A stretch of 64,000 nt of DNA. Origin: Lateolabrax maculatus (Eukaryota; Chordata; Actinopteri; Acropomatiformes; Lateolabracidae). The translations under genes and the position numbers were made by a program. Location of the stretch: the NCBI GenBank assembly GCA_031216445.1, contig CM062215.1, positions 1,620,001-1,684,000 of the forward strand, in the 5' to 3' direction. Under the pieces are notes generated by a model that had not been told where the DNA came from, did not search any database, and saw nothing but the letters and a program-made list of their open reading frames with translations. Each line of letters begins with the position of its first letter. The first letter of the stretch is position 1. Shown here in pieces: positions 35,111 to 46,770 of this stretch.

Positions 35111-36550
35111 TAACTCTTACATACTGTGCTGACTGTGTTGCTGCTAATGTGTGTGTACTGCAGATGGACGCTGCTGTATTGATCTGTACTTCTTTCTGTC
35201 CTTGTGCTGCTGCGAAATGAATTTCTCCTCTGGTGATCATAAGGGATTAATGACATATTTCATCATACAGTTAGGATCTGTGTAAGACTAAATCTAACAA
35301 AATATAGAAAACCCATGTATCTGTGAAACCATCTGTGCTGCCAGATATCAATACATGATAAATAAACTATCAAAACCAAGAGGGATGATGACCGAAACTA
35401 CCAAAACAATCGGGTTTTCCACGGCGGATGTGTCAAAGTTTCCCACAGACACAAGAACAACCAAAAACCAAGAGGTTGACCAACACAAGTAATGCATTTT
35501 TACAGACTCCATACATGTGAGTCACCACACCGACATCTCTGAAATGTTTATTGTGTGCTGACAGGAGCAACGGACAAAACTGTGAAACTTGACAGCACTG
35601 AGACCTGCAGCATGAAAACTGATGTCAGCTTGTTGTGTCTCGTTCAATTCACTCAAACTACGACAGAGACAGAAGAGAAGAGCTTAGTTTCAATTGAATT
35701 TTTGTTGTTTTGGTTACTTTTGGATTGCCTTAAAAGATGTTGTGTGCCCTGCAGGCTGAGCGGCACCTCGCTGTGTTTTTTCCCTCCTCTGGATTCATGA
35801 AAGTTTTATTTCATCGCCCACCAAAAAGTTTCATTTTCCAGACGGTTTTTATGTTGGCCGGGAATGAGTCATCAAAACTTCAGGGCCTGGAAAGGATCGC
35901 CGCTGACGAAAACATTTCCCAGCCTGCTTGGTTAGTCACATAGCAGAATGATGGATTGAAAGCTCCTCCAAATAAATACATGAAAACAAATCTCCACTTC
36001 CCAGGTTTGCGATGAGGTTTTTATTCAACCCGTATTTATCCAGGGGAGGCTGGTCGGGCACGTTCGCTCTGTCTCAACGGTGCCGTGATTCAGTTTCATG
36101 AAGCTGCACACATTATCATTTAGAAGCTGCCCAGTGCGACCACAGCCTTGTGCTGTCAGCTACTGGGAGCTGTCCAGTATACAACCACAGCCTGCTGCTG
36201 CCACACGGCTGCTTAATTGGAAGTTAAGTGTCTTGTTCAAGGGCACGACTGAGGTTGGAGAGTGTTGCCGCTTCACTTAAAGGGTCAGTTCGCCCAACAA
36301 AACCTTTTCTTACTTGATGACGCAGAATCTAACCACCTGGGGGATCTGTGTGTGTTTATATCCACCTATTTCCCCCTCTCTCATGTGTGTTTTTGATGGT
36401 TTGCAGACGAATACCTTTGTGAAAGCAAAATATTTTATAATCCAACGCGCAGATGCTTTGTTTCATTTGTTTTTGACCAGATTTTTAGTCATCGCTGTGA
36501 CCTTTTCTTCTGGCTTTGTGTTTCTAAATATTTGAGTCAGACACAAGAGA
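35111..36550. other. Intergenic, no gene recognised
   Basis: 35175-35260 (GTGCTGCTGCGAAATGAATT, then GGTGATCATAAGGGATTAA) resembles a retroelement tail. 35740-35940 is GC-richer, without coding evidence. 36280-36310 begins with a phrase (TTAAAGGGTCAGTTCGCCCA) seen again in altered form near 44122, and recalled as a fish repeat end. Confidence 0.45.
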
Positions 36551-37238
36551 TCAGCGGTGGAGGAAGTATTCAGATCATTCACTTCAGTAAAAGTACTAAT
36601 ACCACACTGTAAAAATACTAAAAGTATGTAATCAGGAAAATGTACTTAAAATATGAAAAGTTACAGTTAAAAGTAACTGTCCCCTGTGCCTGTTGTACTA
36701 TTATATATTCTATCATTAGATTATTATTCCTCATCATTCATGGAAAAGCAGGATTTTACTGTTGGAGCTCATTTTGAACTGTTTTGTATCGGACTGCAGC
36801 TGATGATCATTTTCATTCTGGATCCATCTGCTGATTATTTTTATCATTGATCAGTTTGTAAAATAGTGAAAATAATGACAAATAGCGTCACAATGACCCG
36901 GAGCCCAAAGTGACACCTTCACAATGCTTGTTGTGTCCAAACCTCAACATGATTAAAAGCACATTCAAATCATTCAAAGGAAAAGCAGCAAATCTGAATT
37001 TATTTACAGGAAAAATGACTTCAAGGATTATCAAAAGAGTTCCAAATAATTTTCTGTCAATCAACAAACTGATTATAAGCTCTTCATATGTTTTGTGTGT
37101 AAAAATCTTAATTTGTAATGTGACTGAAGGATAAATTTAAGGAGTAAAAGGTATAATATTTCCCTCTGAGATGTGGTGGAGTAGAAGTAGAAAGTACTTC
37201 AAGAAGTAAATGTACTTAGTTACATTCCACCCCTGCAG
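36551..37238 (+). mobile_element. hAT-type MITE, near-complete with nested repeat
   Basis: 5' terminus CAGCGGTGGAGGAAGTATTC and 3' terminus GTTACATTCCACCCCTG. Flanking 8-mers CAAGAGAT and CAGGAGAC agree at 6 of 8. The interior contains the same nested TTGTTGTGTCCAA block as the copy at 28436. Confidence 0.75.
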
Positions 37239-39644
37239 GAGACAAACCCCTAAATTGGCTCCCAGTTCTGATATTGATGGGCAGTGAAGTGCGTGGGATG
37301 TTTGATATCCAAGGAATGAAGTGGGAGAAGAAAATATGGAGCTCATAAATTTTTTATGTTTTATTTTTTCATTTCATTTTTCCAGAGCTGGCTGAAGAAC
37401 AGAAGCTCACAGGCAGAGTTAATCTCTCAGGCGTCAGTGTGTGAACGCTCGTCTTTAAGCAAACAGAGCTGAGATAACCTCTGGACGTTTGATGTTCAGT
37501 TTCTTTCTCGGTGATGTTGCTCCTTGTTTGTTTTCATCTGTCTCCAAGTTATGATTTTTCTTTCTTTTTTTTGTAAGGTATCTCCAGTATCTCAAACACG
37601 ACGTCGTAAATTCCAGAAGTGCATCAGTGTGCCACAATCAACACACAAGTCAAAGTTAGCAGCGATTTTCTCACACTTCTCACGAAAAACACTCACTATC
37701 TGCTGTTGTAGGTTTATAGTTTATTTTGAAACCTAAACCTGTAAAAACTGCAGCAGCAAAACTTTTTTTAATTCTGATTTATTTTAAATTTAGCATTCTG
37801 TGCAGCTCACATGTAAATCTCACTTGTTTTTCTTCAATCCGATAAAACTTTATGTAATAAAACATTATCCTTCAGTAAAAAGGGATCAGACATGCTATTT
37901 CATGCAGCAAAAGCCACGTATTTAATGAGTGTTCCTGTTGTTACCTGCCAACTAGATTGATCAAGAATTGGGTGATTTGCCACCTTAACTAAACAATTTA
38001 ATATGGGAAACCCTGGTATCACAAATATCTAATAGTGATACCTAACTGCATGTCAGAGGGGCATCAATACACCAAAACTATAATGCAGGAGTCTGCTAAT
38101 TAAATTACAGGCTGCTTATGTATGATTTTGAATAAATGATATACAGTGACCGCTTCATGTGCAACATAATAATGCAATTAAAGAGTTAGAAAATAATTAA
38201 TAAACTATGAATACTGTAGACTTTTATTAATGATTGGACATGATTTATCTGTTTCTATTACTACAACTGCTACTACTACAATACTACTACTCCTCACTTT
38301 AACTGTGTATGCAGCCAAGTGGATACTCCCCCCCCCCTTTTTGCATTTTGATTTAAATACGATTTCAATTTAATTTTTGTTTATTTACCATGGAAATAAT
38401 ACACACAAAGCATCAACACTTTGTGTTATCACAGTAAGTAAAACATGTATTGATTTCATATTTTATCAGCTTTAGCCAACGGCTTCATTTGAACACCTAA
38501 TACTCTATTTAAAATACTGGATACATTAAGAGGTCCAAACCAGGCAACATAACACTCGAACCTCCTGCAAATATTTCTGATCAGTAAAAGAAGTTTGATG
38601 CTTCCTCCTTTCTCTTCTTTCTCCTCATGAACTCTGATATGTTTGAACAAATTTGTGGCATTAACATTGCATATATTTCTCTCTTTATGTGACAAAGTGA
38701 AATAATAAAATACTTTAAAAAGTGTTCCTTATTCCTCCAGGCCAAACTGAATCGACAGGCATCAAGCACAAGGAAGTGTATGAACCACAATAAATGTTTT
38801 TCTGCATAAATGCATCTTTAATAAACAATAGAAATGTCCGACAGCAGGAAACAGATGGGTTACATGAGCTTAGCGAATGATTTCCAGCTGTCTGTGTTCA
38901 ATTCTCCTCTCCAACATCAATGCTTTCTGGATATTTTTTAATGATTAGTTGCATAGTTGTGTTGCTGTTACTGAAACCCCAGTTGATGTTGTTACTGAAA
39001 CCTTCATCATGTTTTGTGGACAAGCTCAGTGAGTGTTCATGTGGGTCGTAATGAGCCGCGGCCTTTTGTTTCTCTTCCTGCTGATGTTGCGGAAAATAAA
39101 TGGATGTAAAGTCAACAACCAAGCCTTTTCTCTCTCCATTAGTAGCTATAAGCTGATTAACATATTGTATTTCTACTTTAAAGGTGTAGATTTGGGTGTT
39201 AATTCTCAGTGGGTTTGGTACTAAAAGCTGTAGGGATTACACATGGACCCTCTCAAAACAACGGGACATGTTTAACTTTATGCAAATATCCTCTGATTAG
39301 ATCTTGTTATTGACTCCTGACAACGACGCCAGGACCAGGACCGGATCCAGAACAGGTACTGGAACACATTAAAAATGGGTTTAAATATGTGTAGACCTAG
39401 TTGTTTCAGTGGCAAACCACAGTACTGCAACAAAGAATCCTGCATGGCCCAAAACCCATTTTCCCCAAAGACTCAAACCACCATTATGAGGGACACATTG
39501 ATGTAACTGTTGACACCTTGAACACTTCGAACTGCGAGGTCAATTATTATGATTTGTTCCATGAATTTTCAGCTGTAGGGCAACAGAGTCTTCCAAATTC
39601 ATTGTACGACGATTCAGTATCAGCAATTTCTTGCACTTTCTGAT
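37239..39644. other. Intergenic, no gene recognised
   Basis: AT-rich. It has a C-run before T5 near 38329-38342 and short CTA-repeat tracts near 38262-38292. No exon seen. Confidence 0.5.
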
Positions 39645-39865
39645 CTATACACGGCTATGGTTAAGGTTTGGTTAGGTTTAGGCACAAAACAACGTGGTTA
39701 GGAAACATTGGTTTGAGCTAAAAATGACTGCTTTGTTAAGGTTAGGGGACCTTCGTCATCATGGTTACAATAATAAGCATTTGGTCAATGTTAGGGAAGC
39801 ATAGCAGTAACGGTTAAAAGAAACTGTCGGTTGGAAACAGGAAACAAACAGTGGTGACATGTGTT
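39645..39865. mobile_element. GGTTAGGTTTAGGCA-type dispersed repeat
   Basis: TGGTTAGGTTTAGGCACAAA, CGTGGTTAGGAAACATTGG and GGTTAGGGGACCTTCGTC. I recognise this phrase set as a very abundant percomorph repeat. It is not telomeric DNA, because the TTAGG units are neither regular nor contiguous. Confidence 0.6.
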
Positions 39866-40439
39866 CAAGTCTGACATTTTGTTTCCTCTAGGGATCCACC
39901 ACTTTGGTCCAGACAGAAATATATCAACAACTATTGAATGAATTGCTATTAAATGTTGTGTTTTTTATTCCTAATGGCTTTTCCAGCATCTGCGGGTTTC
40001 AGTCAAATGTCTCGACAACTTCATATCGCAGTTCTTACAGGTAATGTTTACCATGCTACAATCAAGGTAAACATTGCATGTATGCTGACGTAAGCATTTA
40101 GCTGTGCAGAACTTCTTACTTTGTCTTTTTTCTTTGTTTGGCTGTTTTATCCCGTTCAACAACCAGTTTGTTCACACATGCACATCACCCAAAAAAGCAC
40201 ATACTTTAACACAATCCCCAAAAAAGCACACATTTGCAAAAATATCCCATCACTGACAAGTACTTACCCACACACTCACCTTCAGATTCCTCCACAGAAA
40301 AATGCTCCCACTTCAAACGGCTCCGAGGCCGAGGAGTGTACGGCTGCGTGGGCTGTCGGCAAATCATCTCTTCTGAAGCGCTTCAACCTCGATGTGTAAA
40401 GTCGAGGAGTGTCATTCCAACCTGAGGCATCCTCCAGTT

Positions 40440-40640
40440 GAAAAATGCCACCCCTATTTCAAGAAGAGACAGTAAAACCAAGATATTTTTTAAAGGAAAG
40501 CAAAAGCTAGGCTTGCTCTTTCCCCTTGTTTCCAGTCTTTATGCTAAGCTAAGCTAACCAGCTGCCAGCTGAAGCCTTACATTTAATGGACAGATATGAG
40601 AGTGATTATGGAGTGTTGAACCTATAAAACTTGAACTTAG
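40440..40640. mobile_element. Dispersed teleost repeat (TTTATGCTAAGCTAAGCTAA type)
   Basis: CCCTTGTTTCCAGTCTTTAT, GCTAAGCTAAGCTAACCAGC and ATGGACAGATATGAGAGTG are in the order of a common fish repeat recalled from memory. Confidence 0.6.
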
Positions 40641-43600
40641 AAGGGAGTAGTCAATCTGGAAGTCATCACAGAGAATAAAGAAATGTGATGAATTTTAAAA
40701 GCAGCAAAAAGTCAACTGATCCTCGGTGCACAGGAAGCTGCACACAGACAACATGATCAGTAAGTAGATTCTTATATCAGATTATGATTCATCTCCTGGA
40801 AAAGCAAATTTACTGGAAATCAGGCCAGTAGCCATGAGGACATCGTGTTCTGCAGTGAACAGATCAAACAAATAAAACGTTGATGCCTCCAACACTGGAC
40901 TCTCTATATTATAAAGATATTACACGACGATTTGAATATCTCACGATTATAATTTGCATGCAACAAAGATCAAAGGTGCATCCAAATTCATGTGCAGCTT
41001 ACTGCCTGATGACTGTTCCCCAAAACAAATTACTGACAAGCTCGCTGCGCACCACAAGAGCTGCTTTAACGAGCGGTAATGTTCAGCTGTGTGAGTGTTT
41101 GGTATAAATAGGAGCAGAGGTTTCCAGAGGCTGTTGGGTTAAAGTACAGGGTAGGAGGCTGTTAGGTCAGAGGTCCAGACGATTTCATGACAGGGAAACG
41201 ACTGGCAGTCGATCTGTCGTCTTCGTGGGAGGCCAAACGCAAAATGTATCTGTATTTAGTCTGAAACAAGCAAACAAATCTGTCAGTAAGGTGATAAGAT
41301 TTCACTTGTTCCTGTACTGCGGATCATCATCCTTAAATCAAGGAACATTTTCTTGACAGAAATCCCTTGAAAAATTGGTTCTGTTTGCCTGAAAAATCTT
41401 TGTAACTGGAACTTCCTGCAACCAAGAGGCATTTTGTAAAGAGTCTCTTGTTTTATTCTTTGGAAATTGAATGTGGTGTTTAATCAGTTTGGGGAAGAAA
41501 CTGTTAAGGATGTTAAAAGAATCCTTTTCCGACAATTGTTGGAGCCATTTTCAGTCCCATAAGGTATTGAAGTCCATCTGACATAAAACAATCTAAGTAA
41601 ACTACATTCAGATCAACAGCTCGAGTCATCCTGCAGATATGTAGGTAAGTGAGGTGCCTCCACAATCACCCTCATGCATCATTTTTTTATTATTTATTAT
41701 GTACTGGTTTGAACTTGAATAAAAAATACATTTTTAAACATTACCGCCAGCAGGCTTGTTTGACCATCCCTGACTATCTGCCTCATCCAATTCTTATCTG
41801 CTGTGCCAGTTAGCCAGTATTCCAGTACAACCAAGCAGGGAACGACTACTGTTCGTACGGTCATGCACACCACCAGATCTGTTGCAAGTTTTTGTGCATT
41901 TAAACAGATGACAGGCAGTGAGCACGGTCCCAGAATATACAGTTGAGTTGCGTTGAGTAGATTTTATTGTGGTTACAAGAAATGCTGCCAAACTTATTCT
42001 GTTGTTGTCTTAAATTTCATATATAAAAACACAAGACAACCACAAATAAATGCATAGAAGATAATAAAGCATAAAAACTACTTATGTAACAACTCTGCAG
42101 CTGTGCTAGCAGCTCTGTGAGGCTGCAGCTTTGAACTGAATGGTAACATCAGCTGCTAACATAAGATAAGATAAGAAGGAAAGGAAATTCAGGTGTTGCA
42201 CAAGGACAGAAATAAGTACAGTGAAAAATAAATAATTAGAAGTATGTAAAAAAAGAATAGAAATAAACTATATAAGAGAAACTACATTTAATTTACAGTA
42301 TTTGGTCACAAAGCAAAGTATTAGACAAGTTGAGGACCTGACCATGAATGTCTGTACAACATGTCATGGAAAACCAAAAGTTGTTTGGATCTTTCAGCCC
42401 AAACCAAAGTGGTGGACCGACCTCACCTGCTGCCTCAGGGTTTAACATTCAAAAGCTGAACAGCCTCAGGAAGCAAATTTCCTGTGAGCAACTTAGACTT
42501 AAAACAAAGTAGTCCCTGTGTCCTCCCAGAGGGCATTTCCTCAAAGACAATAGTCAGAGCTTTTTAATGAAGCCAAACTCTAACCAAACAAAGAGCAGGA
42601 GTGTCTAACATGTTTGGATGCAGTCTTTTCAGCAGTCAGGCTACCATATTATAAAGCATTATGCAGTATACCTGGTTATTTAATGCCACTGGTATTTCTT
42701 TAAGGATTATGGTACCTTTTCATATAGCTGTCAACTTCTGCAGCCTAATCTCGTAAATGATGACTAATCTGAAGGTCATGAAAACAAGCTCAGAGTGAGT
42801 CATCGGCTCAGAGGTAACTGACCCAAGACTGCCAAAAGACACATCAGATTGTTGTTTTCCAGTGGAATGAGTTTATTCTACTTTTCACAGCGCTTTTCGC
42901 TTCTTTAAGAAAAAAAAAAAAGATGGTTTTACTCCAGAAAGTAGGATTATCTCTCTTTATCAGGCTTAATGTGATAAAAATAGGATTTTAAGGCCGCGAT
43001 CAGTCTGATTTGACTTGGTTATTTTGTAATGTGAATGCTGTATTTCTACTGTTTCCTTTGCAATCTGCTCTGCTTCCTGTATTATTTGCACAAAACCTCA
43101 ATTAACCACCGGGACAAATTTCAGATTTTTATGCAGTGAGCATTACTTTACCCGAGAGCCAATCTCTGAAGTAAAATTCAGTTCTGATTCCTCTAACTTC
43201 AAGCTGTTTCCCACCAGTGAAACTCAGTTTCCAGGGAGGAGTTTCCAGTGGTAAACACATGGTAAAAGCATCTAATAAAATAGAATAAAAACCACAGTAA
43301 ATAAACTATAAAGACACAATAAAAAAAAGCCACAAACTGCCGGACGATACAGACACAACTTCCAAACATCAGCTGATAAGAACAAAACAGGAAAAAATAA
43401 TCACTTTCCGGCACAAAATCCTCATAAAGTTGTGTGACATTGCATCACTTAATGTGCAAATTAATTTGACTAATTGCAGTAAATACAGTAAATGAGAGTT
43501 TGTTTTCTACAATCCTCATTCTGAAGGTCAAACTGGGGCAGGAAAGTGTTGGTTTCCTTATTCGGGTAAGTGAATAATGCTGTAAAAAAAAACTAAAATA

Positions 43601-44264
43601 AAACAAAAACAGAAACAACACTGTTCATGGATTGATTTATCCAGAGATTTAGAATTGTTGGGTAGAAACCTCATGACTCCAATTTAAGTGACTTCCTCAG
43701 TTTAAACTTAATATAAAGGTCAAAGATTACTTGCTCCTGTTTGGGTTTAGAGAGTTTTACCACATTTGTGCTAATGAAGCCTCTTTTAGATGCTGTTGGA
43801 GAAACAAACATGTCTCACGAGCTAAAACTGCGATGTGCTTTCTTAATTCCTGAACGATTAAAGATGCAAGAAAGCATTAATTAACAATGAGACCTTTTTT
43901 TCCTTCGGTCCAGATTCAACGACACCGTGCCTCAAACCACAAATCTCGTGTGGGGATATTTAATAGACTAACATTTTAACATACTATTGACAACACACGG
44001 TCCTTAAAATGAGGTCTAATAAACTCAACACAAACAAAACATCCTTTGTGGCGCTCACAGCGTTTAAAACGACATTTGAAACTGTTGTATCCATTGAAAT
44101 CAGAGGCTATTAGGGCTTTACTTAAAGGGTCAGGTCACACAAATCCCAAAATACGCATTATCTGACATACAAATAGTGAGACCATGGACATAGTTTTGGT
44201 TTTTGGTCAGCAGGGCTCACTGAGTCTGAAACTAATATGAAGCATCTGCTATTGACCCTCACAG
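40641..44264. other. Intergenic, no gene recognised
   Basis: 42160-42300 starts with ATAAGATAAGATAAGAAGGA and continues AAATTCAGGTGTTGCACAAG and AAGTACAGTGAAAAATAAAT, the tail region of a fish retroelement by recall. The rest shows no exon, RNA gene or classifiable repeat. Confidence 0.45.
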
Positions 44265-44318
44265 CCACCAGATCTCAATCCAACTGAACACCTATGGGAG
44301 GTTTTAGGGCGACATGTG
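44265..44318 (+). pseudogene. Tc1/mariner transposase C-terminal fragment
   Basis: This stretch reads PPDLNPTEHLWEVLGRHV on the + strand, the conserved end of the DDE domain of Tc1-like transposases. Nothing recognisable of the rest of the enzyme or of terminal repeats remains nearby. Confidence 0.7.
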
Positions 44319-44967
44319 CTCTCTTGTAACTTTTAAAGTAGAAAAGTTGGAATGAATGCACTTTACAATTCTACACAGTCAAAAGTAATATGATTAAGGC
44401 ATCAAAAACCAAAGTACAAACAAAAAAAGCTCAAAACTTCCAGCATTTTTAATTCCTCACTTGCACAGTTTGATACGAACCAACCGCTTTCCCTTCTGAA
44501 AGCCCCAAATTGCATCCAAACTCACCAACCATCTGCCACCAATTTACCAGAACAAGCCTGTCCCGGATACGACTATTAACCAGAGCTGCAGCCTGCCGTG
44601 TCTCCTCCGGCTGCACGGCTTTCACCACTAACCAAGGCTGAAGGATGAGCCACAGGTCCGAGCCCTTCCAGACCAGCCTGACATGGAAAATAACATGACT
44701 GCAGCAGGCCTGTAATTTCGAGTGACTGTGACCTTTAATCATATCTTGATCTACATCCTTTATCCCTGCATCTGTCGGTGGCCCGATGCTAATTTAAGAC
44801 CTCGTATGTCTGAAAGTTTCGACCTGATCTCCGTCCTGTGTTTTGGTGCTGTTTTATATTTTGGAGATGAGTCAAAGCGTGGTGGACGACCAGACGGAAA
44901 CTTCAAACCAGAAAACACTCAAACTTGAGGTTTAATCTCAATGGAGTGCAGAGATATTCTGCCGCAA

Positions 44968-45190
44968 ATGTGGCCAGAAGTATGTGGACACCTGAGCGTT
45001 GCACTCACGTGATTGTTGAACACCGCAGTCAAAGATATTGGGCCTCCACTATTCTGGTTTCAGGCTTTCCGCCACATTTTGGGGTCTGGCTGCAGAGACT
45101 TGCTCCCATTCACACACTGATGTTGGATGATCAGATCCGGTTCACAGTCGGCGTTCCAGTTCATCCCAAAAGTGTTGGATGGGGTTGAGG
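44968..45190 (-). mobile_element. Truncated Tc1-like transposon, minus strand
   Basis: The left edge GTGGCCAGAAGTATGTGGAC is the terminal-repeat phrase of a common fish Tc1-like family. Leftwards from 45187 the minus strand encodes NPIQHFWDELERRL followed by a stop, a transposase C-terminus. The 5' two thirds of the element and the other terminus are absent. Confidence 0.75.
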
Positions 45191-46019
45191 AGGAATATAT
45201 GATAATGCTTTATTTTATGGGTCTGTGATTTCTGAAATAGTTCCAATAACCTTCCTACTTTGTAATTATGTATTAATTACATGGAGACAGTCTTCAATTG
45301 GTACACTTCCAAATAATTAATTACGGTTTCTATTTGCAAAAGTACAAAGATGTTTCAGATGAATTCAAGGTTTTTTCTCATTATCCTCTTTTTTTGAAAA
45401 TAAAACATGTATTTGTGACCTTTGACCTCCTTTATGTTGGTTGCTCATAAAGTTGAATTTAGGTTTAAGTTAGTTTTTTTGTTGCCATTACAACCGTTGC
45501 AAGGAGAAAGAAAAAGGTAAAATAATGTAAAAAAGTGGAGGATATTTAGTTTTTGTCGCATCCTCTGTTGTAAGCTTTTCACTAACAAAGACCACAATGG
45601 TTTGTTGCATAAAATAGAGGGAAGAGAGTTGAGATGGGCGGGAGGGATGAAAGGATGAGGGTTGTGGATGGATGGATGTAACAACGTGTTCAAATAGTCA
45701 TATTCAGAAAGAATATGATCAATAATAAAAGCATAAACTTTTATCTCTTTTTAGTGTAGCAGAAAAGTGAAGGAAGCCCTCCTCTTCTTGACAAATGATG
45801 AGGGGCCGTTGAGCAAGGCACTACTTTCAAGCAGGGCGTGCGTGCTTTAAAAACATGTCGGAACATAGAGTTCACAAGTTGTAGTCAGAGTTTGGGAGCG
45901 CGTTTACTGCTGTGTAAATGCCACCTCTGCATGTCGCAATAAAACGCTGCAGCAGCCTGCGGTGGCAGAGTGGAAAGTTACCGCAGCTCTTCAGCCTGTT
46001 TTGGTGCTGCCAAATATAT
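45191..46019. other. Intergenic, no gene recognised
   Basis: No gene. TGGCAGAGTGG at 45963-45973 resembles a tRNA A-box but no B-box follows. Confidence 0.5.
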
Positions 46020-46770
46020 AAACTGGTGGAGTTTAGTCATGGAGCATGCTAATGATGAGGAAGAATGGCTGCTGGCTTCCTAACCCCCTCTGTTCTCTGT
46101 ACAGTTAATCCCAAACAGCAAAAAACAGGATTTTTAATTCAGCTGCTGCAGCTGACAAGTTCTGATCCAGAAAGAAAAAAAAAAAAAATACTGATTCATA
46201 ATCATGCTGTCAGCCAAAGACTCCAGTTACCTATTATCCTTTGAAAAGCACTATCATCTGTTTTAATTACCGGCTATAAATCATTTTGTGGATGTCTCAA
46301 TTAAGAGCAACAACTGCTCTGCTCCATTAGTGCCTAGGGATCACAAAGAGGCTTCGATTCAAACTTTGCAGGCACAAATCAAGTCATCCTCCTCAGAATC
46401 AACTCAAAGAGCCGCAGGAACAGAAAAAGCTGTGGTTCTTTAAAAAGCATCTCATAAAGAAAAGTGAGTGAGCACGGTTGCCAGACGCTGCACGTCCAAG
46501 CCAAGCTGTATTAAAACAGGGTATATTTTAAACAAAGGTTGCATTTTAATAAGGCCAGAGGGTGCTATATATTGCAGATAGCTGTTGACTTGTAACTGCT
46601 GTGTTTAGTGTTAAAAACACAACGCCCTGCCATGGCAACACGGATGCCAAGCGTTCCCTCTCAGCGCTGCCAGCCAACCTGGAACTGTTTTATATGCAAA
46701 GCAGTCACAAATGAGAAGTCAATTTTAATCACAGGGAAGAAACTCCAATTACGGCCTCACCTCCGCCAAC
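46020..46770. promoter_or_regulatory. Candidate conserved noncoding block
   Basis: A stretch free of repeats and of recognisable exons, holding several homeobox-type sites (TTTTAATTACC near 46262, TCAATTAAGAG near 46297) and an RFX half palindrome GCCATGGCAAC near 46630. It is a candidate on texture only. Confidence 0.2.

Noticed and set aside
39645..39865. TTAGG-like units suggesting interstitial telomeric repeat
   Set aside because: Units are irregular and embedded in a known type of dispersed fish repeat.
45959..46010. tRNA A-box-like TGGCAGAGTGG
   Set aside because: No B-box or cloverleaf can be drawn downstream.
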